A stretch of 64,000 bases of DNA from an uncultured Pontibacter sp. (GTDB taxonomy: Bacteria; Bacteroidota; Bacteroidia; Cytophagales; Hymenobacteraceae), in contig CANMMP010000005.1 in the NCBI GenBank assembly GCA_947499125.1, positions 62,001 to 126,000 of the forward strand, in the 5' to 3' direction. The notes under the pieces were generated by a model. That model was not told the DNA's origin and ran no database searches. It saw nothing but the letters and a program-made list of their open reading frames with translations. Position numbers and translations under genes: made by a program. Shown in pieces: positions 20,469-28,685 of this stretch. Position 1 is the first letter of the stretch. The number at the start of each line of letters is the position of its first letter.

Positions 20469-21140
20469 ATGAATATGAAAAGCATTAGAATCTATTTATC
20501 GCTGCTGGCCATAGTTGGCTTGTTGTTTACATCTTGTAACGCCAGTAGAACCGCTAAAGGCGGTGCAATTGGTGCCGGTGCCGGTGCCGTAGTTGGTGGC
20601 GTAATTGGTAAAGCTGCAGGTAACACTGCTGCAGGTGCCATTATTGGTGCTGCCGTAGGTGGTACAACTGGTGCGCTTATTGGCCGCCACATGGATAAGC
20701 AAGCCGAAGAGCTTCGTCGTGACCTGGAAAATGCGCAGGTTGAGCGTGTAGGCGAGGGTATTAAAATTACGTTCGACTCAGGTATCCTTTTCCCAACTAA
20801 CTCTGCAGAACTGCAGTCGAATGCCAGAACAGAGATCTCGCAGCTGGCTGCTACCCTTAAAAAGTATGAGGATACAAACATCCTGATCGAAGGCCATACG
20901 GATAACACAGGTACACGTGAGTTGAACCAGCGTTTATCGGAGCGTCGTGCAGAGTCTGTTGCTGTATTCTTATCAGGTCAGGGCGTAGATCGTGGCCGTA
21001 TGACAACACAAGGTTATGCATTTGACCAGCCAATTGCTGATAACACTACCGCAGAAGGTCGTCAGCAGAACCGTCGTGTAGAGATTGCGATCTTTGCAAA
21101 CGAGAAAATGAAGAAAGCTGCCGAGCGTGGCGATCTATAA
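20469..21140 (+). CDS. OmpA-family lipoprotein with glycine zipper (copy 2)
   Basis: A 223-residue paralogue of the preceding gene. It has lipobox LFTSC (Cys about 23), a glycine zipper (GGAIGAGAGAVVGGVIGKAA, AAGAIIGAAVGGTTGALIG), the linker RHMDKQAEELRRDLENAQVE, and an OmpA domain with ILIEGHTDNTGTRELNQRL. The two copies are closely similar from the zipper to the C-terminus (NRRVEI and ANxxMKKAAExG shared), showing tandem duplication. Separate terminators suggest independent expression. The start may be the ATG at 20469 or the one at 20475. Confidence 0.92.
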   Translation: MNMKSIRIYLSLLAIVGLLFTSCNASRTAKGGAIGAGAGAVVGGVIGKAAGNTAAGAIIGAAVGGTTGALIGRHMDKQAEELRRDLENAQVERVGEGIKITFDSGILFPTNSAELQSNARTEISQLAATLKKYEDTNILIEGHTDNTGTRELNQRLSERRAESVAVFLSGQGVDRGRMTTQGYAFDQPIADNTTAEGRQQNRRVEIAIFANEKMKKAAERGDL

Positions 21141-21167
21141 TAATATTACAGTGTTTTGATGATTATT

Positions 21168-21198
21168 CAGCCGCGCCTCAGGGTGCGGCTGTTTTTTT
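21168..21198 (+). terminator. Terminator of OmpA-family copy 2
   Basis: CAGCCGC pairs with GCGGCTG across a 10-base loop and is followed by seven T. Confidence 0.85.
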
Positions 21199-21332
21199 GC
21201 CCTTACTATAGGCAGGCGTTGCGTAATTCATCTCTCTAAAAAGCAAGTATACTATAGCGGGCACGTATAATTTTAATAACTTCGCAGCAACGCTTTTACA
21301 AGCAAGTATAACCAGCCATAAGCAACATAACT

Positions 21333-22613
21333 ATGAATGTACTGATTATTGGATCCGGAGCACGAGAACATACTATAGCCTGGAAACTAAGCCAGAGTGA
21401 ATATTGCGATCAGGTGTTTGTGGCCCCCGGAAATGCCGGCACTACTATGTTTGGCACCGATGCCTGCGTTGATATCCACAACTTTGAGGAGGTAGCGAAG
21501 TTTGCCACGGACTTTAATATTATGATGCTGGTAGTTGGCCAGGAAAATTCGCTTGTAGAAGGCATTCACGATTACTTTCAGGAAACAGAATACCTGCGCC
21601 ACATCCTGGTTATCGGGCCTAAAAAAGCTGGTGCCATGCTGGAGGGAAGTAAAGACTTTTGCAAAAGCTTTCTGCAGAACTACAACATACCAACTGCCCG
21701 TTACAAAACCTTTACAGAAGAAACCTACCGTGAGGCAGTAGAATACCTGCGTAGCCACAATTACCCTGTCGTGTTAAAAGCGGACGGCCTGGCTGCCGGT
21801 AAAGGCGTTATCATTTCTCCGGATTATGAGCATGCACTGGATGCCCTGGAAGATATGCTGCGCAACAACCGATTTGGCAAAGCAGGTACAAAAGTAGTTA
21901 TCGAAGAGTTTCTGCAAGGGATCGAGGTATCTGTATTTATACTTACCGATGGCAAAGAGTATGTGCTGCTGCCCGAAGCGAAAGACTATAAGCGCATTGG
22001 CGAAGGCGATGCCGGCCTGAATACGGGCGGTATGGGTGCCGTGTCGCCGGTTCCGTTTGCTGACGATGTGTTTATGCAAAAGGTAAAAGACCGTGTTATA
22101 GCGCCAACTTTGCAGGGCATGCAGCAGGAGGGACTCGATTATTCAGGTTTCCTGTTTATAGGGTTGATGAGCGTGAACGGCGAACCATATGTAATTGAAT
22201 ATAACGTGCGCCTCGGCGATCCGGAAACTGAAGCTATACTTCCACGCATCAAATCTGACCTGTTCGAGCTGTTTAAAGCCCTCCACGACCATACATTAGC
22301 TGACTATAAACTGGAGATCGATCCGCGTACGGCTGCTACGGTATTCCTGGTATCAGGTGGTTACCCGGAAGGCTACGAGAAAGGCAAAGAGATAAGCGGC
22401 CTGGATACGGTTAGCAATGATGTGCTGATCTTCCATGCGGGGACTAAAATGCTGAATGATAAACTGGTGAACAATGGCGGCCGCGTAATTGCCGTAACAG
22501 CACTCGCTGATACTATGGACGAAGCCCTGGATAAAGCTAATGCCGCAGCCGAAAGTATAACCTGGCAGGACCGTTACTACCGCAAAGATATCGGCTTCGA
22601 CCTGCGTGCGTAA
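21333..22613 (+). CDS. purD: Phosphoribosylamine-glycine ligase
   Basis: A 426-residue ATP-grasp enzyme of purine synthesis joining phosphoribosylamine and glycine. The N-terminus MNVLIIGSGAREHTIAWKL is the family signature, followed by GNAGT, the ATP-grasp lysine region VLKADGLAAGKGVII (about 147-161) and the metal-binding segment YNVRLGDPETE. Length is normal. It stands alone, ahead of a strong bidirectional terminator. Confidence 0.97.
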   Translation: MNVLIIGSGAREHTIAWKLSQSEYCDQVFVAPGNAGTTMFGTDACVDIHNFEEVAKFATDFNIMMLVVGQENSLVEGIHDYFQETEYLRHILVIGPKKAGAMLEGSKDFCKSFLQNYNIPTARYKTFTEETYREAVEYLRSHNYPVVLKADGLAAGKGVIISPDYEHALDALEDMLRNNRFGKAGTKVVIEEFLQGIEVSVFILTDGKEYVLLPEAKDYKRIGEGDAGLNTGGMGAVSPVPFADDVFMQKVKDRVIAPTLQGMQQEGLDYSGFLFIGLMSVNGEPYVIEYNVRLGDPETEAILPRIKSDLFELFKALHDHTLADYKLEIDPRTAATVFLVSGGYPEGYEKGKEISGLDTVSNDVLIFHAGTKMLNDKLVNNGGRVIAVTALADTMDEALDKANAAAESITWQDRYYRKDIGFDLRA

Positions 22614-22637
22614 TTACCAACTATAACTGAATAGAAA

Positions 22638-22673
22638 ATAAAAGAGGCCGGATGCAGATCCGGCCTCTTTTAT
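22638..22673. terminator. Bidirectional terminator between purD and bacilliredoxin
   Basis: A perfect 16-base stem (core AGAGGCCGGAT/ATCCGGCCTCT) with a GCAG loop separates converging genes. It is flanked by AACTATA on the left (22619-22625) and TATACTT on the right (22687-22693), an inverted AASTATA pair. Confidence 0.92.
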
Positions 22674-22691
22674 TTTTATGTCTCTTTATAC

Positions 22692-23114
22692 TTAGCAGTA
22701 AGCTTCGAAAGCACCTTTCAGGTTATCAACTATACGGTTAAGCTCGTTGCCCTCAATGTGGTAACGCTCTATCATGTGCACCAGCTCGCCATCCTTAAAC
22801 AAAGCGATAGAAGGAGATGACGGCGGATAAGGCATCATGAACTCACGGGCTTTAGCAACCGCATCAGCTTCCATACCTGCAAAAACTGTTATCATCTTGT
22901 CCGGCTTTTGGTCGGAAGCAGCTATAGCCATTTTAAGGGCAGGGCGCGCTTTAGATGCAGCACATCCGCAAACAGAATTAACAGCTACTAAAACTGTTCC
23001 TTCTTTCGTCGAAAGCACCTGCTCTACTTCTTCAGGAGTTGTTAATTGTTCGAAGCCAACCGATGTCAGGTCCTCGCGGATCGGGGCTACCATATATTCA
23101 GGATACATTCCCAT
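22692..23114 (-). CDS. BrxA/BrxB family bacilliredoxin
   Basis: A 140-residue thioredoxin-fold protein with the CGC active site of the family in NSVCGCAASKARPAL (about 47-61). It begins PEYMVAPIREDLTSVGF and ends with a terminal Cys. In Firmicutes these proteins remove bacillithiol from oxidised proteins; Bacteroidota of this group also make bacillithiol, so the role plausibly carries over. Length is normal. It has its own TAAATTTG promoter box. Confidence 0.9.
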   Translation of the reverse strand: MGMYPEYMVAPIREDLTSVGFEQLTTPEEVEQVLSTKEGTVLVAVNSVCGCAASKARPALKMAIAASDQKPDKMITVFAGMEADAVAKAREFMMPYPPSSPSIALFKDGELVHMIERYHIEGNELNRIVDNLKGAFEAYC

Positions 23115-23146
23115 AATCGTTCTTAATTAAGAGTAAAACTATACCG

Positions 23147-23154
23147 CAAATTTA
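23147..23154 (-). promoter_or_regulatory. -7 promoter box of the bacilliredoxin gene
   Basis: The minus strand reads TAAATTTG, an exact TAnnTTTG match, 33 bases before the start. Confidence 0.6.
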
Positions 23155-23405
23155 CAAATTTTTTTGCACAACACGAAGTGCATTTACTTATGGCCTGCCT
23201 TAAAGTATAAATGCAGAAAACACAGCAGCACAGCAATAATAAATTGTATTGTTTTCTGAAAGTAACTGTAAGCCAAAACTCTTTTAGAACTTGTAAGTAT
23301 ATGGAGTTATGCGCTGAACAGCCGGAACGCTGTTGTTGATTTTTGCAGGCTAAGTATAACTTTTTTGTTGTGCGCCTCAAGCTATAACTATAAGCTTCTG
23401 TAACC

Positions 23406-23750
23406 ATGAACGCTCACCCTGAAAATGCACAGTTGCAGCAGGTATGTTACTTTTACATGCCGGCCCAAACTGACAGACCAGCCGAAGTAATTACAGTCAT
23501 TAACTGTAAAGAAAACACCATCCGGATACCAATGCCGGAAGAAGACGTGGAGCTTTTTGCTTTTTATAAGAGAAGTATAACCTTTACGGAATACCTGCGC
23601 TTTGGCAGCACCCCCACCTGGCGCATTTATACTTCCTGGCCCGAACTGGAAGCTGAACACCTGGAGCTTAAGGTGCCGGCTGCCGTTATAAACATGTTGC
23701 TGGGCCACCGCGATACAAGACCCCTGCACGAGCAAACTGCTGTAGCATAA
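23406..23750 (+). CDS. Hypothetical protein
   Basis: A 114-residue soluble protein I do not recognise. It has no signal peptide or membrane segment, is fairly acidic in the middle (PMPEEDVELFAFY) and contains RFGSTPTWRIYTSWPELEAE. Base composition matches its neighbours. It reads in the same direction as the STAS-like gene 93 bases on, but that gene has its own promoter box. Coding is supported by length and codon pattern only; the opposite-strand frames over it look like shadows. Confidence 0.6.
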   Translation: MNAHPENAQLQQVCYFYMPAQTDRPAEVITVINCKENTIRIPMPEEDVELFAFYKRSITFTEYLRFGSTPTWRIYTSWPELEAEHLELKVPAAVINMLLGHRDTRPLHEQTAVA

Positions 23751-23772
23751 TACTGCCCTTAGAAATAAAATA

Positions 23773-23780
23773 TATCTTTG
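23773..23780 (+). promoter_or_regulatory. -7 promoter box of the STAS-like gene
   Basis: TATCTTTG, an exact TAnnTTTG match, lies 64 bases before the ATG at 23844. Confidence 0.55.
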
Positions 23781-23843
23781 TAGCGCTGTAAGTACCACCG
23801 GGAGTTTAAGCTTATAGTTTGATGGCTGCTATATGTTGCGTTT

Positions 23844-24251
23844 ATGATCGAGTTTGAAAATGCTTACCTGCGGCTTTGGGTTGATAATGACCTTAACTTG
23901 TTATACAGCGAGTGGCAACGCCCTGTAAGCAGCCAGGAATACCGGGAAGGTAATTTGTTGTTATTACAGACCCTGAGCGAAAACAGTGTTCAGAACTGGA
24001 TAGCAGACTCAGAGCGGCTAGGCGATGTATCGTTGGAAGACCAGCAATGGACGCTACAGGAACTTACACCGAAATTTGCCCAAACCAAGCTAACAAAACT
24101 AGCCCGGATAGGAGGGGAAGACACAGGCAGCCATGCCCGTTTTGAACAGTTTATGAATAAAGTTGAGCCGATTTATATTGGCAATATCCAGATAAGGCAA
24201 TTTGTAACCTATAAAGGTGCCGCCGACTGGATAGGAGACGTTGCAGTATAA
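23844..24251 (+). CDS. STAS/SpoIIAA-like domain protein
   Basis: A 135-residue cytoplasmic protein. The pattern LRLWVDNDLNLLYSEWQRPVSS, then NWIADSERLGDVSLEDQQW and FVTYKGAADWI, matches a small Bacteroidota group with a STAS/SpoIIAA-like fold, in which a loop between strand and helix carries the regulatory serine or aspartate. No kinase or phosphatase partner is beside it. It ends 6 bases from the end of the converging pyrB, with no terminator in between. Function unknown. Confidence 0.7.
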   Translation: MIEFENAYLRLWVDNDLNLLYSEWQRPVSSQEYREGNLLLLQTLSENSVQNWIADSERLGDVSLEDQQWTLQELTPKFAQTKLTKLARIGGEDTGSHARFEQFMNKVEPIYIGNIQIRQFVTYKGAADWIGDVAV

Positions 24252-24257
24252 AATTAA

Positions 24258-25184
24258 CTAAGCTGTTTTTGAAGCCAGTAAGTATAAAACAGCCATCCGT
24301 ATAGCCACTCCATTCTCTACCTGGTTAAGTATAATAGAATGATGCGAATCAGCGGCATCGGAGCTAAGTTCTACCCCACGATTTATAGGACCCGGGTGCA
24401 TCAGCGTTATTTCCTTGTCCAGGCTATCCAGCATTTTTTTATCGATGCCATAGTATAGCGTGTACTCGCGCAATGATGGAAAGTACTTCATTTGCTGGCG
24501 TTCGAGCTGTATGCGGAGCACATTGGCCACATCGCACCATTCCAACGCTTTACGCACGTCTAATTCCACTTTTACGCCCAACTCTTTGATATACTTTGGC
24601 AGCAGGGTTATCGGGCCGCAAACCATAACTTCAGCACCCAATTTCTGCAGGGCAAATATGTTGGATAAAGCAACACGCGAGTGCAGGATATCCCCGATAA
24701 TAACTACTTTTTTGCCGGCTACTTCACCAAGTTTCTCTCTTATCGAAAAGGTGTCTAATAAAGCCTGGGTTGGGTGCTCGTGGGTGCCGTCGCCGGCGTT
24801 TACGATGTTGGCGTTTATGTGGCGGCTCAGGAAATGTGGTGCTCCGGGGCTGCTGTGGCGCATCACGATCATGTCCACTTTCATGGCCAGGATGTTGTTT
24901 ACCGTATCCAGTAACGTCTCACCTTTTTTAACAGAACTACTGCTGCTGCTGAAATTGATCACATCGGCAGAAAGACGTTTCTCGGCTAGCTCAAATGATA
25001 AACGTGTGCGGGTAGAGTTCTCGAAGAAGACGTTGGCAATGGTAATATCACGCAGCGAAGGCACTTTTTTGATCGGCCTGTTCAGTACATCTTTAAAATT
25101 ATCCGCGGTCTCAAAAATGAGCTGAATATCTTGCGGAGTGATGTCTTTGATGCCTAACAGGTGCCGGACGCTGAGCTCTTGCAT
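24258..25184 (-). CDS. pyrB: Aspartate carbamoyltransferase catalytic subunit
   Basis: A 308-residue enzyme joining carbamoyl phosphate and aspartate in pyrimidine synthesis. Signatures present: FFENSTRTRLSFELAEKRL (carbamoyl phosphate site, about 53-71), HPTQALLDTF, and HPGPINRGVEL near the C-terminus. Length is normal. It begins 9 bases after pyrR, forming a two-gene operon. No regulatory pyrI subunit is in the window. Confidence 0.97.
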   Translation of the reverse strand: MQELSVRHLLGIKDITPQDIQLIFETADNFKDVLNRPIKKVPSLRDITIANVFFENSTRTRLSFELAEKRLSADVINFSSSSSSVKKGETLLDTVNNILAMKVDMIVMRHSSPGAPHFLSRHINANIVNAGDGTHEHPTQALLDTFSIREKLGEVAGKKVVIIGDILHSRVALSNIFALQKLGAEVMVCGPITLLPKYIKELGVKVELDVRKALEWCDVANVLRIQLERQQMKYFPSLREYTLYYGIDKKMLDSLDKEITLMHPGPINRGVELSSDAADSHHSIILNQVENGVAIRMAVLYLLASKTA

Positions 25185-25193
25185 GGTAAGATT

Positions 25194-25742
25194 TTAGTCT
25201 TCGGATTTAGTGATAAGCCAGATGGCATCTTCCGGGGCTTGCTGTTCCTGCCAATCAACCAATACCCGCTGGCTTTGCAGCGAATTAACCTGCCGGCCGA
25301 CATAGGTGGCCTGTATGGGCAAATGGCGGGTATAAAGTCGGTCTATCAACACAAGCAACTCCACACTAGCTGGGCGGCCGTAGGCTATCATAGCATCTAA
25401 AGCAGCCCGCACCGAACGCCCTGTATACAAAACGTCATCTACGAGTATCACCTTTTTGCCCTCTACCAGAAAATCTACTTTCGTAGCGTTGGCGGTAAGT
25501 GGTGTTTCGCGGCGGCGGAAATCGTCGCGGTGAAAAGTAGTGTCGAGGTAGCCGGTGGGTACTTGTTTGCCGAGTATGGTGGCCAGGGTTTGCTGTATGC
25601 GCTCTGCTACGTGTTTGCCGCGTGGCTGTAGCCCAAGTATAACAGAATCAGAAAAGTCGCCATGGTTCTCGATCAGCTGATGGCACAGGCGCATCACCAT
25701 AATATCGAGTAACTGTTGGTTTACAATGAGTCTTTTCTGCAT
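25194..25742 (-). CDS. pyrR: Bifunctional pyr operon regulator / uracil phosphoribosyltransferase
   Basis: A 182-residue PyrR. The PRPP-binding motif is VILVDDVLYTGRSVRAALDA (about 97-116), with RGKHVAERIQ and LDTTFHRDDFRRR upstream as expected. PyrR makes UMP from uracil and PRPP and in Firmicutes binds mRNA leaders to attenuate pyr operons. Here the likely promoter leaves only about 10 bases before the start, so no attenuator precedes this operon. It is directly upstream of pyrB. Confidence 0.94.
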   Translation of the reverse strand: MQKRLIVNQQLLDIMVMRLCHQLIENHGDFSDSVILGLQPRGKHVAERIQQTLATILGKQVPTGYLDTTFHRDDFRRRETPLTANATKVDFLVEGKKVILVDDVLYTGRSVRAALDAMIAYGRPASVELLVLIDRLYTRHLPIQATYVGRQVNSLQSQRVLVDWQEQQAPEDAIWLITKSED

Positions 25743-25759
25743 AACCGGAAGTATAGCTA

Positions 25760-25767
25760 CAAATATA
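25760..25767 (-). promoter_or_regulatory. -7 promoter box of pyrR-pyrB
   Basis: The minus strand reads TATATTTG only 18 bases before the pyrR start, implying a very short leader. Confidence 0.6.
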
Positions 25768-25973
25768 GAAGAGTTATAGTTAATTGCTAAATGGTTGAAC
25801 TGTTTAATTGTTGAATAACGGTTTTTAAGATGCTTTACGGATGTTCAACTATACTTTTGCTACTGACTCGAAAGGCATTATGATGTTGATGAACTTACCT
25901 GATCAAATGACTTGAAAGTATAGCTATAGTTGCCAATACGCTTCACCATATAGCAAATAATTGCCAGATAACT

Positions 25974-27461
25974 TTACTCAAAAGAAACACGACTGATGTA
26001 GAAAACGGTGCGGCTTTCGGAGCCCGGGGTTTTAATGCGGTGCCAGCCAAACGCTGCATAATTCAACCCATACCACGTCATGAGGTCAGCCAAGTTGGTG
26101 GATAATATTTTATCGGTGGGGTGAGTAGCTTGTAACTGCAACTCTTTGTGGTCATCCTGATACACATCCTGCTCCATTACTTTATAATAGATCATGTCTT
26201 TTTCAGGGTAGGCGATCACGATTTTGCCGGAAGGACTGTGTGCCACTTCAACGGTTGGCTTTAGCTCCTGGCTCTCCATTTGTAGTAGCGGAAAACTGTT
26301 ATCCCAGAGTAAAACGCCGTTCTTGTCGAAACTGAGTGCAATGGCCTGTGTGCGCCGGTAAACCCGTGGGGCCCTGATAAGGTAGCCTGTAGAACTATAA
26401 AGGCGGTTGAAATTATTGTTGCGGGCATCAAAGTTGTAGAGCTCTGCTGTAAGTATGTAGCCGGTCTGGGTTGGTAAAACATCGTGCAGCAGCATCCTGA
26501 ATTTAAGGCCGGAATCTTTGCCCGATTTAATGCGGCTTATCTCACGCTTCCGGACCCGTTCTTCCCGTTTAGGCTTCATGTACTTAAAAAAGTTTTTGAG
26601 CTGCATAAAACTATAAAAACGGAGATCGTCGGGAGTGCCGGCAAGTGGCGTCGTGAAAAAACCGGAACTATAACTTAAACTGCGCGATGCGTAATTGCCG
26701 ATCAAAAGGCGGTTAGTGGTGTCGCCGGGCGTAATTTCGGCTGTCAGCAGGTTTTTGTCGTGTTGGGGTTGTATAAAGTAATTCTGTAGTATACTGCCAT
26801 CAGCTCCGAAAAGCTTTGTTTGCAGGCGTGTTATTTTTCCATTCGACTCGGAGAGCACTACACTAAACTGTTCCTCGTTCGGGTGAGCCAGCACATCCGC
26901 AAATGTAGATTCGTTTCCGTAAGCAGCAGGTAGCGGCCTAACATCACCTGTTTCCTGGCTAATGTGTAGCAGCAGCGGGGTAGGGCTCTTTCGGTTACGG
27001 GCAACTACAAAATAGTTATCATCAATCACCTTAAACATGTATAGCGAGTCGACATCTTCTAATTTATAGTCGTGTTTGCTAAGGGTGCCGGTGCGGTTAT
27101 CAATTTTCAGGAACTGGTAGGCATAAGAGCCTTTATCGGTAAGGGCGAGGTACGTATATGGCGGCTCTGAAAAGTAAGTAAGAAATTCGCTGAGCGGATC
27201 GAGGGTAACCTGTTTTACCCAAGTAGCCTGCAGGTTATGGTTGTAGCGTGTTACTTCGTAAGTAGTAGGGGCCGACCAGCTGCCAGCGGTACGGGCAAAA
27301 AGCAGCAGGCTGCTGTCGGGGTTCGCAATTACGGTAGCTTCGGTTTTAAACAGGTCGAACTCTAGTTGGGTGCGTGCAACCTGCGTTGGCTGCTGTGCCA
27401 GTGCTACAAACGAAGTTAGCAGCACAAGTATAAACAAGGGCAAAGAACGTACGTTGTGCAT
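25974..27461 (-). CDS. Exported protein of unknown function
   Basis: A 495-residue protein with a signal peptide (LPLFILVLLTSFVALAQ, cleaved near residue 23) and no lipobox. The mature part is rich in beta-strand patterns such as YEVTRYNHNLQATWVKQVTL and DSLYMFKVIDDNYFVVARN, repeated about every 40-60 residues, which suggests a beta-propeller; that is inference. A basic patch (KPKREERVRKREISRIKSGK) lies near 290-310. Single gene with spaces on both sides. No family recognised. Confidence 0.75.
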   Translation of the reverse strand: MHNVRSLPLFILVLLTSFVALAQQPTQVARTQLEFDLFKTEATVIANPDSSLLLFARTAGSWSAPTTYEVTRYNHNLQATWVKQVTLDPLSEFLTYFSEPPYTYLALTDKGSYAYQFLKIDNRTGTLSKHDYKLEDVDSLYMFKVIDDNYFVVARNRKSPTPLLLHISQETGDVRPLPAAYGNESTFADVLAHPNEEQFSVVLSESNGKITRLQTKLFGADGSILQNYFIQPQHDKNLLTAEITPGDTTNRLLIGNYASRSLSYSSGFFTTPLAGTPDDLRFYSFMQLKNFFKYMKPKREERVRKREISRIKSGKDSGLKFRMLLHDVLPTQTGYILTAELYNFDARNNNFNRLYSSTGYLIRAPRVYRRTQAIALSFDKNGVLLWDNSFPLLQMESQELKPTVEVAHSPSGKIVIAYPEKDMIYYKVMEQDVYQDDHKELQLQATHPTDKILSTNLADLMTWYGLNYAAFGWHRIKTPGSESRTVFYISRVSFE

Positions 27462-27499
27462 CGTGCTAAAGTATAGGTAAATACCGGATAAGTATAAAA

Positions 27500-27538
27500 A
27501 ATGGCGGCTAAACCTGTTTACTTGGTTTAGCCGCCATT
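27500..27538. terminator. Terminator of the EVE-domain gene
   Basis: AATGGCGGCTAAACC pairs perfectly with GGTTTAGCCGCCATT around a 9-base loop. On the minus strand a T-run follows. AAGTATA abuts the stem at 27490-27496. Confidence 0.88.
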
Positions 27539-27569
27539 CGTTGCCTGTACATAAAGCACTTACCTGTTT

Positions 27570-27974
27570 TTAGTTGCCAAGTGCCAGCAGCACATCAAAT
27601 TCCTCCGCTTTAAGTGGCATTACCGATAACCGGGACTGGCGAAGCAGCGCAATATTTTCAAGTCGCTTATCCTGCTTTATTTGCTCCAGCGTAACCGGGT
27701 CGCGGAAATCGCGGAAAGGTATCAGGTCTACAGCCATCCATTTCGGGTCGTCAGCAGTTGGGTCGGGGTAAGCTGCTTTCTCTACTTTAGCTATTCCAAC
27801 TATAGCTTTCTCCGTTACGCTGTGGTAAAACAGCACCATGTCGCCGGGTTGCATTTGCTGCAGGTTGTTGCGGGCCTGGTAATTACGAACCCCGTCCCAG
27901 CAAACGCGGCCTTCTTTTACAAAACGTGTCCAGGAGTAAGTTTCAGGCTCCGATTTTACTAACCAATACTGCAT
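27570..27974 (-). CDS. EVE domain-containing protein
   Basis: A 134-residue protein of the EVE family, a PUA-like fold that binds modified bases in DNA or RNA. Signatures: YWLVKSEPETYSW at the N-terminus, WDGVRNYQARNNLQQMQPGD (about 26-45), VLFYHSVTEKAIVGIAKV and ending LSVMPLKAEEFDVLL. Length is normal for a single-domain member. It is not beside a restriction system here, so a housekeeping role is as likely as defence. Confidence 0.92.
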   Translation of the reverse strand: MQYWLVKSEPETYSWTRFVKEGRVCWDGVRNYQARNNLQQMQPGDMVLFYHSVTEKAIVGIAKVEKAAYPDPTADDPKWMAVDLIPFRDFRDPVTLEQIKQDKRLENIALLRQSRLSVMPLKAEEFDVLLALGN

Positions 27975-28061
27975 GTATGTTGAGTGTAAGTATAAATAGT
28001 GGGTGATTTATTTTATATCAGAATGGAGCAGATGCGTATTCTCCGGCAACAGAAAAACAGC

Positions 28062-28292
28062 TTATAGGTTGTTCCTCTTCTTTTTCCGGGAATCTAAGAA
28101 CATGCGGGCCTCCAGCACTAACTGAAACAACAGTAAGCCTAAAATGATAAGGCCAATGAAACTGCTAAACAGGTCAGCGATAACAAATGCCATAAAAACC
28201 AGCAGCAAAAGTGTGGCGATTATAGTACGGTTCGATTTTGATATTTTCCTGTAAGCGATCATAGGCTTAAAGTTTATAGGTAGTGTTGCCAT
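28062..28292 (-). CDS. Small membrane protein (last of four tiny envelope genes)
   Basis: A 76-residue protein with two adjacent hydrophobic helices (about 25-41 and 44-60) and a basic tail (DSRKKKRNNL). It starts 6 bases after the 58-codon gene upstream. A second in-frame ATG at residue 12 (MIAYRKISKSNR) is an equally good start. No family recognised. Its position in a run of four minus-strand genes without gaps supports that it is real. Confidence 0.65.
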   Translation of the reverse strand: MATLPINFKPMIAYRKISKSNRTIIATLLLLVFMAFVIADLFSSFIGLIILGLLLFQLVLEARMFLDSRKKKRNNL

Positions 28293-28298
28293 CGGGAT

Positions 28299-28475
28299 CT
28301 ACGTTTTTTTAATGAGTTTTATACCTTGTACCAGTATACCGGCAGCGCTAAAACCGAATACCCCGGCTGCTGCGCCCCGCCAAAAAGTCGATTCTACTCC
28401 ATTTAACAGCACAATAGCTGAAATGGCACCGAGCAGGCTGTAAAGAATAAGCTTCTGTTTTATAGTTAACTTCAT
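28299..28475 (-). CDS. Tiny membrane protein, 58 residues
   Basis: A short gene on the minus strand starting MKLTIKQKLILYSLLG and ending AGILVQGIKLIKKT before TAG. Two hydrophobic segments (about 9-24 and 35-50) are separated by NGVESTFWRGA. It begins 3 bases after the stop of the 68-residue gene and ends 6 bases before the next start, filling the only gap in the run, with the same membrane-hairpin shape as its neighbours. That tight packing is the main evidence. No family recognised. Confidence 0.65.
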   Translation of the reverse strand: MKLTIKQKLILYSLLGAISAIVLLNGVESTFWRGAAAGVFGFSAAGILVQGIKLIKKT

Positions 28476-28478
28476 CGT

Positions 28479-28685
28479 TTACCACTCCTCTTTTGTTTTG
28501 CGGTTGGTAAAAAAGAATACTACCTCAGCAAATACCAACGCGATCAGCATGCCGCCTATAAAGCCCTGCAAAAAGTCGAGGTAACTATTATCCGGGTTAA
28601 ATACGATAAGTGCGGCAAGTATAAGGGCAAGTGCACCCAGTATAAGCAACCGTACTTTAAAGCTTAACTTATAATATCCTTTCAT
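28479..28685 (-). CDS. Small membrane protein, 68 residues
   Basis: A protein with two membrane helices (about 11-28 and 37-60) joined by a short acidic loop (NPDNSYLDFLQ) and a charged tail NRKTKEEW. Its ATG overlaps the stop of the upstream lipoprotein gene by 4 bases (ATGA), so the two are translationally coupled. Similar in shape to the 58-residue protein that follows, perhaps an old duplication. Function unknown. Confidence 0.7.
   Translation of the reverse strand: MKGYYKLSFKVRLLILGALALILAALIVFNPDNSYLDFLQGFIGGMLIALVFAEVVFFFTNRKTKEEW

Noticed and set aside
23123..23798. Two minus-strand frames (94 and 136 codons) around 23.1-23.8 kb
   Set aside because: The first covers the bacilliredoxin promoter and AT-rich DNA; the second is antisense to the hypothetical gene at 23406. 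Neither has natural composition.
27570..27974. EVE-domain gene as part of a defence island
   Set aside because: Neighbours are ordinary genes; no methyltransferase, restriction or helicase gene is beside it.
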